From Paenibacillus_AA sp045062745 (lineage in GTDB: Bacteria; Bacillota; Bacilli; Paenibacillales; NBRC-103111), in contig NZ_JBJGED010000006.1 of assembly GCF_045062745.1 (NCBI RefSeq), positions 246,258-310,257 on the forward strand: a stretch of 64,000 nt of DNA, written 5' to 3'. Position 1 is the first letter of the stretch; each line of letters opens with the position of its first letter. Positions 1 to 9,347 of the stretch are shown one piece after another. Made by a program: the position numbers and the translations under genes. Below the pieces are notes generated by a model. That model saw only the letters and a program-made list of their open reading frames with translations. It did not search any database and was not told the origin of the DNA.

Positions 1-256
1 TCATTGGATTCTCTTAATCTATGATAGCCGTTTTTCCTGCTTCATCACAATAATTGTTCCTCAATGAAGCTAAATTGCCCCAAATTCCCATTCATGCCCC
101 GTTCGAGGTAGGGAACTCTTCCGAATCGCCATTCCTTCCGCATCTAGACTGTTTAATACCCAAAAAAAATGTACATAATTAGTGTAATGGAATATACTAA
201 AGATAAGCTAAACCCACTGATATTATAGGCTTTTAACGTGTAAAAGGCGGTGTAAA
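1..256. other. Left-edge intergenic region, no gene recognised
   Basis: No convincing coding region is visible here. The Fic gene that follows has a clear ribosome binding site (AAGGCGGTG, a few bases before its ATG). A TATACT hexamer at 193-198 with GTACAT at 171-176 could be a weak promoter, but the -35 match is poor. Confidence 0.4.
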
Positions 257-1399
257 ATGACTTACACTTTTGCTTATGAACACTTCGATATGATTGAAGA
301 TCGACTAGTGTTTAACCCAAATCTAAATCCCTACGAGTATGAAATCCAACAATTAATCTTGGAAGCCGAAAGAAATATAGGGGCACTAGCTAGACTCGGC
401 TTAAAAAGCCACCCTCTAAAGCCCACAATCCTGAGAAATTCCTTAGTGAGAACCGCTCACTTCACGACGAAAATTGAACAAAATAAGCTTGAGCTTAAGG
501 AAGTAGAACAGCTCTATCAGCACTACAAAAAAAATCCGCTATCGATCAAGCAAAAAGCTCAATTGGAAGTTAAAAACGTCTTTGATACCTACGAGTATAT
601 TTATAGTTTGGATCCGAGTCATGATTTTTCTGAAATGGATGAGCCCGTACTCAAAAAAATACAGTATACCTTAATGAATGATCTGACCGGGTATCCTGAG
701 GGGTACAGAACGATTCAGGTTGCTCTTCAAGATGAGGATGGAGATGTCAGCTATCAACCCCCGGCATGCAATGATGTCCCGCGTTTGATGAAGGCTTATT
801 TTTCCTGGCTTTACACTAGTGTTACCGGGTATGAGAACCCTTATGAGACCTCAACGGTACATTATAATAAGAAGGTCCATCCTCTGATTATCTCTGGTAT
901 CACGCATCATTTAATAGGCTACATCCACCCTTTTCCAGATGGAAACGGTAGAACAGCCAGAGCATTTTCGGCTTTGGTGGGCCTCATACACCCCGATCTT
1001 GCCACCATTAAGGATGCCTTTAGCGTAGAAGAATATTTCGACAAACGAATCGAGGAGTATTACGATACTTTGATGGCTGCCTCACAAGGGGACCTGAAGC
1101 CTTTTCTTGTCTTTTATCTCGAATGCGTCAACGCCTCTCTGACCAAAGTGCTTAGAGAGCTTCAGCGTTACGATCGAATCAAGCATGTTCGTGAGTTGCT
1201 TGGCAAAGGGCATGCCAAAACGATGTTTGAGTTGATCAGCCGAATGGATGACGGAGAGGTGTTTCACAGACAACTGTTTGACGACACGTTAGCCGCCTCA
1301 TCCTCCAGTATCGCCAAAAATATTGCCAAACTAAAGGATTTAGGTGTGATTAAACCCGGTGACGGCCGAGGCGAATATATCGTTAGTATTGTGGATTAG
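257..1399 (+). CDS. Fic family protein (probable AMP transferase)
   Basis: Fic-domain protein of 380 aa, predicted to transfer AMP (or another nucleotide moiety) to a protein hydroxyl group. The catalytic motif HPFPDGNGRTAR is complete at about residues 224-235, with the catalytic His, the acidic Asp and the NGR anion-binding loop. An N-terminal TTKIEQN segment around residues 70-76 (Glu74) resembles the (S/T)xxxE(G/N) autoinhibitory helix of class II Fic proteins, in which the Glu blocks productive ATP binding. The C-terminal part (about 290-380) reads as a winged-helix region, common in this class. It stands alone: it is followed by its own terminator, and the next gene is convergent. No separate antitoxin is visible, as expected for a self-inhibited Fic. 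The target is unknown. Confidence 0.9.
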   Translation: MTYTFAYEHFDMIEDRLVFNPNLNPYEYEIQQLILEAERNIGALARLGLKSHPLKPTILRNSLVRTAHFTTKIEQNKLELKEVEQLYQHYKKNPLSIKQKAQLEVKNVFDTYEYIYSLDPSHDFSEMDEPVLKKIQYTLMNDLTGYPEGYRTIQVALQDEDGDVSYQPPACNDVPRLMKAYFSWLYTSVTGYENPYETSTVHYNKKVHPLIISGITHHLIGYIHPFPDGNGRTARAFSALVGLIHPDLATIKDAFSVEEYFDKRIEEYYDTLMAASQGDLKPFLVFYLECVNASLTKVLRELQRYDRIKHVRELLGKGHAKTMFELISRMDDGEVFHRQLFDDTLAASSSSIAKNIAKLKDLGVIKPGDGRGEYIVSIVD

Positions 1400-1423
1400 A
1401 GTTTGGACGTTATCCATGCATAG

Positions 1424-1461
1424 AAAGGGGCCTTTCATCTGCTACAAATGAAAGCCCCTTC
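1424..1461 (+). terminator. Hairpin after the Fic gene
   Basis: AAGGGG-CCTTTCAT pairs with ATGAAAG-CCCCTT around a short loop, 25 bases after the Fic stop codon. The T-run is weak (TTCTCG). It lies between convergent genes and may stop both. Confidence 0.6.
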
Positions 1462-1545
1462 TCGTGTAATAAATACGGGCTTTTCCAAGCCCTTCCTAGA
1501 GGATACAATGGGGTCTCCGTTCGTTGACACCTGCAAGGTCAGTAG

Positions 1546-3714
1546 TTAGCCCCGCTTCATGGCCGGCAAAGCAACCTCAACGACAACCTCCTGCCGTTGA
1601 TCGCCGCAGTCGACCTCGTACAAGGCGTTCCCGATCGCTGCGATCGGCCTCTCTTCTCCGTTCGCCAACACTTGCGTCGGTGCCGTCTCCGAGTAGAAGG
1701 CAAACCGGCCCCCTTCCCGAAGGCGAATGAATTCCGTGTTCCCACGGCTCTGTTGGTCCAAGACCGCATGCGAGGAGACATACTTGTCGGTCAACCCCAA
1801 AGGAGTCACTCTGCTCTGGACCGTAACGAGCAAGAACAAGAGACATTGCTCCGGCTGCAGGACGAACGGAAACGCTTCGCCTGCTTCCAGCACCCGGCCG
1901 GCCCGCGAGAAATGCTCGTAAAGGACGATGCGCCTCTCCGAAAGCCCGGGCACATCCGCAGCCGAGACAACGCCTCTCCGCTCGAGGCCGTCTCCCCCGA
2001 TATGATAAGCCGCTACTAGGCCCGCTTCGCCTGCATAATTCCATAGCTTCAGCGGAATAGGCGCGCTTGTCGGATCTTGGGTCAAGCAATCGACTGTGGG
2101 AACGGCCGTACGCTCGCATCGCAGCAACCGCCCGTCGTGATACACGAGCGGCAGCAGCTGGCAGGGATCGGTTCGCCCCACAGGGTCGCTGATATAGACC
2201 GGGCCCCCGCTTACAGCGCGCAGCACCGCATTCTGAACAGCGTTGGGATGGACGGTCCAGAACATATCCCAGTCGCCCCAATAGAAGGGGCCGTGATAAT
2301 ACGAATTGTAGGCGTTCTGCAGCGCATGCTCGGGAAACCCGTTCCGGTTCTGCGGCATAAAGTCGTCACTGTTGCGCGATACCGCCGATTTGGGCCGATG
2401 CCAGATGTTCTCGGGAGCCATCCCCATACAGTTGATCATCGCACAATCGAAATGAAGCGCAACCGAGGCTTCTATGGCCTGATGAGCGGCCGATGCCGAT
2501 GCCCCTATCGACCTTTCGTATTGCAAATAGTTATTGATCGCGGCCTGGCTGTCTACCTTGACGAAATCGATGCCTTGCCGGCGAAGATACCCGTGCCAGG
2601 CATTCCAGAAGCCGAAGCCCAAAGCCGGATCCGGATAAGGTAGAAGACTACCGTCGGCGGAGGTATAGAGGTATTTCCCCAGCGACTTCGCCATAGGGCT
2701 TTCCGGATGGACGCCTCCCCAGTAGCCGACGATCGTATGCCAGACCCCGATCCATCGCACTCCGTGCTGCTCCTTCAACAAGCGGACCGTATGGGCGAGG
2801 CCATCCGGGAACTTCTCCCTACTGGCATCAAAGGCCTGCAGCTTGCCGTCAGACGTGGCGGACCAGCCGTCGTCGATCATCATCCATCGAACCGGCAGCC
2901 CCAGACGGCGCAATTCCTCCGCCTTCTCCAACACCCCCTGCTCATCGACCTTCTGATAAAAGGCATCCCAGCTGCACCAGCCCAAGTAATCCAGGACTTC
3001 GGGAAACGGTTTATGCTTCCGCATGAGTACCGGATCCTCCAGTTCCATTAAAGCCGCTTCGGTTGTACGCTCGGCCAGCGTGTAAGGATCGGTGCCGCCT
3101 CCCAGCACGAAAGCGAGGCCTTCATTACGCTGCAGCCCTCCCTGGTATGAAGACAAGCTCACCGAGAAGCCTTGGCCGTTCGTGCATCCCCCGCCTGCCA
3201 GATCGGTCCGGAATAGGGGGCCGCACACCGGCAGCAGCCTGTAATACGAGGAATCGGTACGCCACAGCAAAGAAAGCGTGCGGGCCGGAAGCTTCGCGGG
3301 ATCCGGATCGAAATGCGGCCGAGTCCACCAGTCGTTATGCTGGTAGTTCGCCAATAAGGCGGATACGCCCTCCATCTCCTCAATAGTAATCACGATACTC
3401 TGTCTCGCGGAAAACGATTTGCGGCTCATAAAGGGGTGCCCGCCATGAATCCGCCCTTCGACGAATCCAAGGAGAACGTCTTCATAACAGCGCAGCTTCA
3501 AGGATACGGATACTTCCGCCGGTTCGGTTCCGTCCTGGAACTGCAAGGTAATCTCCTCGAATATTCCGAGTTTATTGGTACCGCCGGTTTTCTCGCTGGC
3601 TTGCAATACGAGCCTTTTGGACGCTTCCCCCTCCAGCGAGACCGTTATTCCGAAGCCTTTTAGCGCCGGCATGTCCGAGGAGGCAAATATAGCCGAATCC
3701 CTAAATGAAAACAT
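1546..3714 (-). CDS. GH36 alpha-galactosidase, Sip1/raffinose-synthase-like
   Basis: Glycoside hydrolase of 722 aa, clan GH-D, with no signal peptide and so probably cytoplasmic. Seen in the sequence: a GWCSWDAFY motif near residue 260, an IDDGW motif near 290, a KVDSQ motif near 386 carrying the expected nucleophile Asp, and a RNSDDF motif near 450 where the raffinose-synthase-like branch has its acid/base Asp. The family hydrolyses or transfers terminal alpha-galactosyl units; the exact substrate cannot be read from sequence. The ATG follows a GGGGGTCCTAATC site two bases after the heparinase-like gene, so the two are translated together as the last genes of a sugar-utilisation operon. The likely substrate is an alpha-galactose-containing oligosaccharide imported by the upstream ABC transporter (inference). 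Confidence 0.85.
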   Translation of the reverse strand: MFSFRDSAIFASSDMPALKGFGITVSLEGEASKRLVLQASEKTGGTNKLGIFEEITLQFQDGTEPAEVSVSLKLRCYEDVLLGFVEGRIHGGHPFMSRKSFSARQSIVITIEEMEGVSALLANYQHNDWWTRPHFDPDPAKLPARTLSLLWRTDSSYYRLLPVCGPLFRTDLAGGGCTNGQGFSVSLSSYQGGLQRNEGLAFVLGGGTDPYTLAERTTEAALMELEDPVLMRKHKPFPEVLDYLGWCSWDAFYQKVDEQGVLEKAEELRRLGLPVRWMMIDDGWSATSDGKLQAFDASREKFPDGLAHTVRLLKEQHGVRWIGVWHTIVGYWGGVHPESPMAKSLGKYLYTSADGSLLPYPDPALGFGFWNAWHGYLRRQGIDFVKVDSQAAINNYLQYERSIGASASAAHQAIEASVALHFDCAMINCMGMAPENIWHRPKSAVSRNSDDFMPQNRNGFPEHALQNAYNSYYHGPFYWGDWDMFWTVHPNAVQNAVLRAVSGGPVYISDPVGRTDPCQLLPLVYHDGRLLRCERTAVPTVDCLTQDPTSAPIPLKLWNYAGEAGLVAAYHIGGDGLERRGVVSAADVPGLSERRIVLYEHFSRAGRVLEAGEAFPFVLQPEQCLLFLLVTVQSRVTPLGLTDKYVSSHAVLDQQSRGNTEFIRLREGGRFAFYSETAPTQVLANGEERPIAAIGNALYEVDCGDQRQEVVVEVALPAMKRG

Positions 3715-3716
3715 GA

Positions 3717-5576
3717 TTAGGACCCCCGTTTTTCGAAGCGAAATTCGAAGCGCATTCGATGCGTGAAGCCGCCCTCCAGGCCTCGCCCATTCAGATCCAG
3801 CGCATAAAACAGTTCTTCCTTGCCGAAATGGTTCATAAAGGACAGCGGTTCAACAGTCGGATCCAGATTAGCTCCGTCAAACAAAAGGATCAGCTTGTAT
3901 TGGCGGCCTTCTAGTTCGACATGACCCGGTCCCTTGACCGCAGGCTGCATCGCGCAAATGAACCGTTCGGTTACCGTATGCTCCCCCGCCGAGAACACGA
4001 ATAGGTCCTCCATCTGCAGCCGCGGAGAAGGGCCATCCTTCTGCCACGTCCACTGTCGTTCCAGCTTCTGCAAGCCTGATAGCGCATAAGCCTCCTTGAG
4101 CTCCAGGCCGAAGCGGTCCTGTTCGGGTGCGATGTCCGCCTGAAGCACGTCGGCCCTGCTCGCCGAACCGGCATGCTGGCCGGTCCCATCGATAATCGGG
4201 ACGGAATGCCCCAGCGCGCTGTTGCAAATAAACGAATACCTGGACGACGGCTCGAAGTATTGCTTGGAGTAGAGCCCGCAGCCCATATCGGCCAGGAAGG
4301 TATCTTCGCCTGCCGACAGAATGAAGTGCCCGACGTCATTATGATTATGGGGCTCGTCATTGTGCCCGCCTTTGGCAGCAAAGCAATAGCTGGCTTCCGG
4401 TTTCACGACACGGGATACCAGCCACTGCGCATCCGGCAAATAGTAGGAAGCTTCCTCCCATCCCCTGCCCGGGTTGCCGGCATCATACCAGATCAGATTG
4501 CGCAGCGCCGGCGCCCAGCGGCCGCAATGATCATAAATCGCTTTGTTCTCGAATGTATGCTCCGGGACGTGCATCTCGGGAAACCGCCTAGCCATTTCGT
4601 GCGTGAGCCCAATGTAGACATCGAATTCAGCCGGGCAGTCTGAGAAATTCACGACCTTTCGGCCCGTCAGGAAGCATTTCTGCTGGAAAAGCGCCAGCTG
4701 CTTGACCTTCGGGTTCGTGAGCAGGTTTACGGCTCCGGCCGTCCGGCGATGGAGAAGTTCCGCGAAGTAGGTATAGAAGCCGAAGCCGTAGCCCCAATAC
4801 ATATACCCTTCCAAGCAAGCGCCGTCTTCTCCATAGCCTTCCAGGAAGAGGTCGAGGGTGGGCATGGCTTTATTCAATATCAAGGCAAGCTCCTGGGGAT
4901 CCTCTATCAAATAAATGGCTGCCGCGCCGATCGAGCCAGCGCAGACGGCAGCCCAATTATTGCGTACGGCTTCCCAAAAGTACGGACCGCCATGCAAGAA
5001 AGGGCGAAAGATTCGGCGATAGGTTTCCCGATAAATACGACTTCGTACCGCCTCCGGCCAGGATTGTCCGGTCCATGCCATCACTTCGGCCAGCGCGAAT
5101 GCGGTCTCCGCGGCGAACAGATCGATCTCGATTGCGGGATCGACCATCCCCGCTTGCTCTTCACGCACCGACATCTTAACCGGTTGGCTTCCGGGAAGAC
5201 TGGCGAAGCCGGCGGGAATACACCAGGAGAATTCGTTGCAGATCGCCCAAACCGTATCCAGCAGCCCGTCCCGGTAATCCTCGCGTTCCGGCCAGAGCCA
5301 GCTTAATAGGCCCAAGGCAGTAAGTCTTTGTCTCCGTTGAAAGAAGACGGGCTCGTACGTTTTGCGGTTGCCGTCTTCCCAGACTCGGCGGAAGAGCGTC
5401 CACGGCAAATCGGGAATGGGTGTCCCGAGAAACCGCTCCCCCTCTGCCGTTAATCTCTCCAGAATGGGCCGGAAGGCGGCCTGGGTCCGGATGCGGTTGC
5501 GGTGCGCATCGCTATGTTCGCGGGGCAGCCCGAAGCGGCCGCCGGCCAGCTCCTCGAGTATGCAGTCCTTGTTCAT
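3717..5576 (-). CDS. Heparinase II/III-like polysaccharide lyase or hydrolase
   Basis: Protein of 619 aa with the two-part layout of heparinase II/III-family enzymes: an alpha/alpha-toroid N-terminal half (to about residue 350) rich in Trp and aromatics, and a beta-sandwich C-terminal half. The segment GGHNDEPHNHNDVGHF around residues 400-415 matches the His/Asn-rich family signature. No signal peptide is visible, which suggests it acts on imported oligouronides. The family cleaves glycosaminoglycans, alginate or related uronic-acid polymers, and the substrate here is not determined. The ATG at 5576 follows AAAGGAGAGATTA. It lies between an MFS gene and GH36 on the same strand. The pairing of a uronic-acid-type lyase with an alpha-galactosidase suggests a mixed plant or algal polysaccharide (inference). 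Confidence 0.8.
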   Translation of the reverse strand: MNKDCILEELAGGRFGLPREHSDAHRNRIRTQAAFRPILERLTAEGERFLGTPIPDLPWTLFRRVWEDGNRKTYEPVFFQRRQRLTALGLLSWLWPEREDYRDGLLDTVWAICNEFSWCIPAGFASLPGSQPVKMSVREEQAGMVDPAIEIDLFAAETAFALAEVMAWTGQSWPEAVRSRIYRETYRRIFRPFLHGGPYFWEAVRNNWAAVCAGSIGAAAIYLIEDPQELALILNKAMPTLDLFLEGYGEDGACLEGYMYWGYGFGFYTYFAELLHRRTAGAVNLLTNPKVKQLALFQQKCFLTGRKVVNFSDCPAEFDVYIGLTHEMARRFPEMHVPEHTFENKAIYDHCGRWAPALRNLIWYDAGNPGRGWEEASYYLPDAQWLVSRVVKPEASYCFAAKGGHNDEPHNHNDVGHFILSAGEDTFLADMGCGLYSKQYFEPSSRYSFICNSALGHSVPIIDGTGQHAGSASRADVLQADIAPEQDRFGLELKEAYALSGLQKLERQWTWQKDGPSPRLQMEDLFVFSAGEHTVTERFICAMQPAVKGPGHVELEGRQYKLILLFDGANLDPTVEPLSFMNHFGKEELFYALDLNGRGLEGGFTHRMRFEFRFEKRGS

Positions 5577-5597
5577 GCCATTAATCTCTCCTTTGCA

Positions 5598-6848
5598 TTA
5601 GGACTTAAGGGTTTTCTCAGGCGATGCCGGTATCGACATTCTGCCGCTCGCTTCCTCCGGAAGCCGAATATTGCGTCCTGCGCCAAGCCCTGCCCACATA
5701 AACACGAGTACAGCCCCCAAGAGCACCAATAGGGGAACATTCCAGCCTCCGGTCCGGTCATGGAGCCAACCGAAGAGGGCGGGTCCCGTACAAGCCAACG
5801 TATAGCCGATCGATTGCGCCATGCCGGAGATAGCGGAGGCCTGTCGCGGGCTATTCGTACGCAGGTTGAAGAACATCATGGACAGACTGAAGGCGGAGCC
5901 CGCCGCACTGCCGATCAGAGCACCCCCAAGGGCCAGCAGCGCTATGTGGTCCATGAATAAGCAAACCACCCCCGCCAGGGACATAACCGCCGCCATCATC
6001 GCAAGCGAGCGTTGATTCTTGACCTTCGCGGCGAGCAGGGGCACGACAAAATTAAAGGGTAGCCCTCCGAACTGCATCAACGCCACCATCACTCCCGACG
6101 TACCGGCTCCGATCCCCCGTTCCGCGGCGATATCGGGCAGCCAAGCCATCACGACATAGAAGAGGAACGATTGCAGACCCAGGTACAAGGTAATCTGCCA
6201 GGACAGCTTGTAACGCCAGAGCGGCATACGACTCCCATGGGATCTCGGCCTGACGGCCAAAGAAGAGGCTTCAGAACGGAACCGTATGCAGCAGACTAGC
6301 CAATAGGCGGCGGTAAATAGGGCAAGCGCGCCCCACAAAGCGAGCGTCCGCTCCCACCCCCAGCCCAAGGATCGCGCGAGCGGGATACTCGCCGCGGATG
6401 CGATCGATCCCGTCAAATTCATAGACACCGTGTACGTACCCGTCATTAACCCCAGCCTTCGGGGGAAATGCTTGTTAATCAGGACGGGAAGCAGCACGTT
6501 GCAAACGGCGATCCCCACCCCCGCCAAGGCCGTTCCGATAAGCAGCTGGCCCACGCCCGACCAGGGACGCAGCAGGAGCCCTGCCGACAAGAGGAAGATC
6601 GCCGCCAGCAGTACCCGTTCCACGCCGAAGCGATTGGATAATAGGGGCGATAGGATCGAGAACGCGGCGAATGCCATGAGGGGCAGTGTCGTAAGCGTGC
6701 CCCCAAGCGGATGGGACATCCCGAGCTGCGCGCTCATCGTTTCCAGCAGCGGACTGATCGAAGTGAGCGGAGCCCGAAGATTAGCGGCAATAAGAATGAC
6801 GGCGAACACCAGGACTAGCTTTGTATGTACGGGTACGGCTTTCCACAT
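5598..6848 (-). CDS. MFS transporter, CynX/NimT-like
   Basis: Integral membrane protein of about 416 aa with roughly 12 hydrophobic segments and a long cytoplasmic loop in the middle (about residue 200). The early segment RAPLTSISPLL followed by LPLMAFAAFS is typical of the cyanate permease/NimT (COG2807) branch of the major facilitator superfamily. Members export or import small organic compounds; the substrate here is unknown. The start is placed at the ATG at 6848, which has AAGGGTG upstream; longer readings begin inside the end of the Nif3-like gene. Its place between Nif3 and the lyase suggests co-transcription, but the family is not a usual sugar importer, so its role in this operon is open. 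Confidence 0.8.
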   Translation of the reverse strand: MWKAVPVHTKLVLVFAVILIAANLRAPLTSISPLLETMSAQLGMSHPLGGTLTTLPLMAFAAFSILSPLLSNRFGVERVLLAAIFLLSAGLLLRPWSGVGQLLIGTALAGVGIAVCNVLLPVLINKHFPRRLGLMTGTYTVSMNLTGSIASAASIPLARSLGWGWERTLALWGALALFTAAYWLVCCIRFRSEASSLAVRPRSHGSRMPLWRYKLSWQITLYLGLQSFLFYVVMAWLPDIAAERGIGAGTSGVMVALMQFGGLPFNFVVPLLAAKVKNQRSLAMMAAVMSLAGVVCLFMDHIALLALGGALIGSAAGSAFSLSMMFFNLRTNSPRQASAISGMAQSIGYTLACTGPALFGWLHDRTGGWNVPLLVLLGAVLVFMWAGLGAGRNIRLPEEASGRMSIPASPEKTLKS

Positions 6849-6868
6849 GATCATCACCCTTGCTCTAC

Positions 6869-7651
6869 TTACAACCATTGGGAACTCGACGTGCTTGAAA
6901 TAAAAGATACCTGCAATTCCGGGAACAAGCCCTCCAGCAATGGAACGACCTGCTGCATCCCCGCCTCCTCGCTAGGCATATGGCCCAGGATCAGCAGCGC
7001 TTTCGAGAGCCCCATGGCCACCGCATCCTGCACATATTCGTTCGTCTCCCACGAATGAGTCTCCCCCACGATCAGCAGATCGGCCTTGTGCCGCATCAGC
7101 TTCTCGATTTGCCTTCGCCCGCCTTCCATGCCTGGACTTAGACAAGCTACGGTAATTTCTTGATCCGGGTTGCCGAACAGCTGCACGGCCGGAATTCCCA
7201 GCTTCCCCTTCAGATCCTCCGCGATTCGACGAACGGTTGTGGGAGGGAAGTCGAGCACATAGAGAGCTTGCGCTCTGGCATGACGTTCCCACCCTATGGC
7301 ACCCAGCAGCCCGCTCAAGATTCCATCCGGTTCATAGCGATGCCAATAGTCGTGGAAGCGATAGATGGCAAGACCGGACGCTTGGATCAGCTGCCGCTTC
7401 TTCTCGAATCCCTCATCGCCCTCCAGCCAATCCGTCTCATCCTGATGGGAATAAAAGGTCGGTTCATGCGTAATCAAGAGATCCACCTTCCCTTCCACCG
7501 CGGCTCGGATACTCGCATAGGAAGAACTGAACGTTACGGCGATCCGGCTCACCCTCTTAGAGGCGCTTCCTGCAATCAGCCGATCGGTAGTGCCCTTCAG
7601 TACGCCCACCGGCTCCATGAGCTTATCGATAATCTGCTGTACTGTAATCAC
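6869..7651 (-). CDS. Nif3-like dinuclear metal centre protein
   Basis: Protein of about 260 aa of the Nif3/YqfO family (also called NIF3/GTP cyclohydrolase I type 2-like). Seen: an N-terminal TVQQIIDKL helix, the DLLITHEPTFY metal-site segment near residue 75, and a second metal-site segment VGETHSWETNEYVQDA near residue 210. The two halves form the conserved bimetal site. The biochemical role of the family is not settled. The start is taken as GTG at 7651 after GGGAGGGG. Finding a Nif3 paralogue inside a polysaccharide locus is less usual than its common position next to trmK. A hydrolytic role on an imported intermediate is possible but unproven. Confidence 0.85.
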   Translation of the reverse strand: MITVQQIIDKLMEPVGVLKGTTDRLIAGSASKRVSRIAVTFSSSYASIRAAVEGKVDLLITHEPTFYSHQDETDWLEGDEGFEKKRQLIQASGLAIYRFHDYWHRYEPDGILSGLLGAIGWERHARAQALYVLDFPPTTVRRIAEDLKGKLGIPAVQLFGNPDQEITVACLSPGMEGGRRQIEKLMRHKADLLIVGETHSWETNEYVQDAVAMGLSKALLILGHMPSEEAGMQQVVPLLEGLFPELQVSFISSTSSSQWL

Positions 7652-7677
7652 GGAGCCCCTCCCTCTCAAGTAGGAAC

Positions 7678-7698
7678 GGCCCCGAGAATATCGGAGCC
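7678..7698 (-). terminator. Hairpin after the solute-binding protein gene
   Basis: GGCTCCGA pairs with TCGGGGCC around a 5-base loop (one G-U pair) between the binding protein stop and the Nif3-like start. No strong T-run follows, so it may attenuate rather than end transcription and leave more mRNA for the binding protein than for the enzymes. Confidence 0.5.
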
Positions 7699-7723
7699 GC
7701 CCTCTTGTTCATCCTTGCCACAC

Positions 7724-9277
7724 TTACTTCTTGTTGGCCGCAGCCCATTCATTCAGCTGTTTTTGAACCTCTGCATTGATCTTATCCATCCCGGCCGCCT
7801 TCAGCTTCTCGACCATCTTGGGTAAATATTCGACCGGGTCCAGCGTTCCCGTGATCAAGCCCGGATAAAACTCGGCCAAGGCATTGTTGTAAGCGCTGAT
7901 CTCGTTCTTGACCGGCTCGCTGTTGAAAATAAATCCGAGACCCTTGGCTTCGTCGGCATCCGCATTGAACTTGCGGAATTTGTCCCACTTCTGCGGATCC
8001 TCGTTCGCCCACAGATAATCGTTGAACTGGTTGCCGAACATATAGGGAGCACCCAAGGAGTACCCGGAGGTTTGAGCCGTCATGCCAGCCGGGAAATCAA
8101 TCGTATTCGCATCCTTTTTCACGAAATGCTTGCCCTCGATCCCGAAGGCGATCATGTTCACCAACGTTTTGTCCGTATACAGCAGGTTCAGGAACATCAT
8201 GACGCGCTCGGGATCTTTGGACGTGCGGGAGATCGAGAGCATATTGCCCAGCGTGCTGTTAGTCGTGATCAACGGCTTGGTAAATTCCACCTGTACCCAC
8301 TTAAGTCCACTCGCCTGGGAGACTTCAATATCCTTACCCGGCTTCAGCGTCTCCGGGAAGGAGAATACTTTGCCGGAGCGATACGTCCCTGCGAAGTCGG
8401 TCAGGGTTGACGCATCCTTGTTGATGTACCCAGCCTTATACCATTTGTGCGCCAGCTTCAGGATATCCATGTAACGGGGATCCGTGTACGTATCGAGAGT
8501 CTTGAGCTCCTTGGTGTTCCGGTCCATCGCCCCCAGATTCGTGGCGCTGGAGCCGGCCGAGACGAAATTGGCTTCCTGCAAGGCAATCGGCAGACCATTG
8601 CTCTTGCCGCTCAGGAACGGAATCATGCCCGGTTCGTTCTTCTTGATCACCTCGAAGAAGGGCTCCATATCCTCGGGCTTCTTCACGGTGCTGAGGTCGA
8701 ACTTATATTTCTCTACTAGGTCCTGGCGAACCAGAATTCCCTTGTTGGCGGCAAACTCTTTGTTGGTCGGCATCCCGTAGGTCTTGCCGTTGTATTTAAT
8801 CCCGTTTAAGACCTTAGGATCAATAATCTTCATAGCTTCTTGGGCATGTTTGGCCATCAGATCGTCGATCTGGATGATCGACTTGTTGTTGATCTTGCCT
8901 ACCCAGTTGTCCCACGATGTCGTCCAGGTAATGTCGAACACTTCATTGGAGGCATACTTCAGGTTCATCTTATCGGCCCAGCTGCCCCAGTCGATCACTT
9001 GCATGTCCAGCGTCACGTTAATCTTATCCTTCAGGTACTTGCTAATCTCTTCGTTGACGAGCGCCTGATCCTTCTGAGGCACGCCAGGCACGAACATCTT
9101 GATCGTGTAAGGCTCCAGCTTAGGCTTAGCCGCCGTCGCGGTAGCGGAAGCGGCCGGACTGGCGGCCGGCGAGCTGCTGGGCTGACTTCCGGAGTCCGAC
9201 GCGCATCCGCCGAGCACGAGGCCGGCGCTGACGGTCAGTCCTAAGATCGCGTTGATTTTACTAGGCATCCCTTTCAT
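7724..9277 (-). CDS. Extracellular sugar-binding lipoprotein (LplA-like)
   Basis: Solute-binding protein of about 517 aa for an ABC importer, anchored outside the cell. The N-terminus has a short basic start, a hydrophobic stretch and a lipobox LGGCASDS with the modified Cys near residue 24, followed by a low-complexity Ser/Ala/Pro linker. The rest matches the large LplA/YtcQ-type family 1 binding proteins that work with LplB/LplC permeases without an encoded ATPase. The start is the ATG at 9277 preceded by GGGAGGG. It lies directly downstream of the two permease genes. The ligand is probably an oligosaccharide handled by the downstream lyase and alpha-galactosidase (inference). No ATP-binding subunit is in the window; such systems usually share MsmX-type ATPases. 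Confidence 0.92.
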   Translation of the reverse strand: MKGMPSKINAILGLTVSAGLVLGGCASDSGSQPSSSPAASPAASATATAAKPKLEPYTIKMFVPGVPQKDQALVNEEISKYLKDKINVTLDMQVIDWGSWADKMNLKYASNEVFDITWTTSWDNWVGKINNKSIIQIDDLMAKHAQEAMKIIDPKVLNGIKYNGKTYGMPTNKEFAANKGILVRQDLVEKYKFDLSTVKKPEDMEPFFEVIKKNEPGMIPFLSGKSNGLPIALQEANFVSAGSSATNLGAMDRNTKELKTLDTYTDPRYMDILKLAHKWYKAGYINKDASTLTDFAGTYRSGKVFSFPETLKPGKDIEVSQASGLKWVQVEFTKPLITTNSTLGNMLSISRTSKDPERVMMFLNLLYTDKTLVNMIAFGIEGKHFVKKDANTIDFPAGMTAQTSGYSLGAPYMFGNQFNDYLWANEDPQKWDKFRKFNADADEAKGLGFIFNSEPVKNEISAYNNALAEFYPGLITGTLDPVEYLPKMVEKLKAAGMDKINAEVQKQLNEWAAANKK

Positions 9278-9347
9278 TGTTCTTAACCCTCCCATAGTTT
9301 TATTCTAGCCTACTTTATGCTCGACCGGTGCAAGTCCCGGAGGAAGC

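Noticed and set aside
1577..3386. Several open frames of 60-234 codons on both strands within the GH36 gene
   Set aside because: They are Arg/Pro/Ser-rich shadow frames of a GC-rich gene with no ribosome sites; the GH36 frame explains the region.
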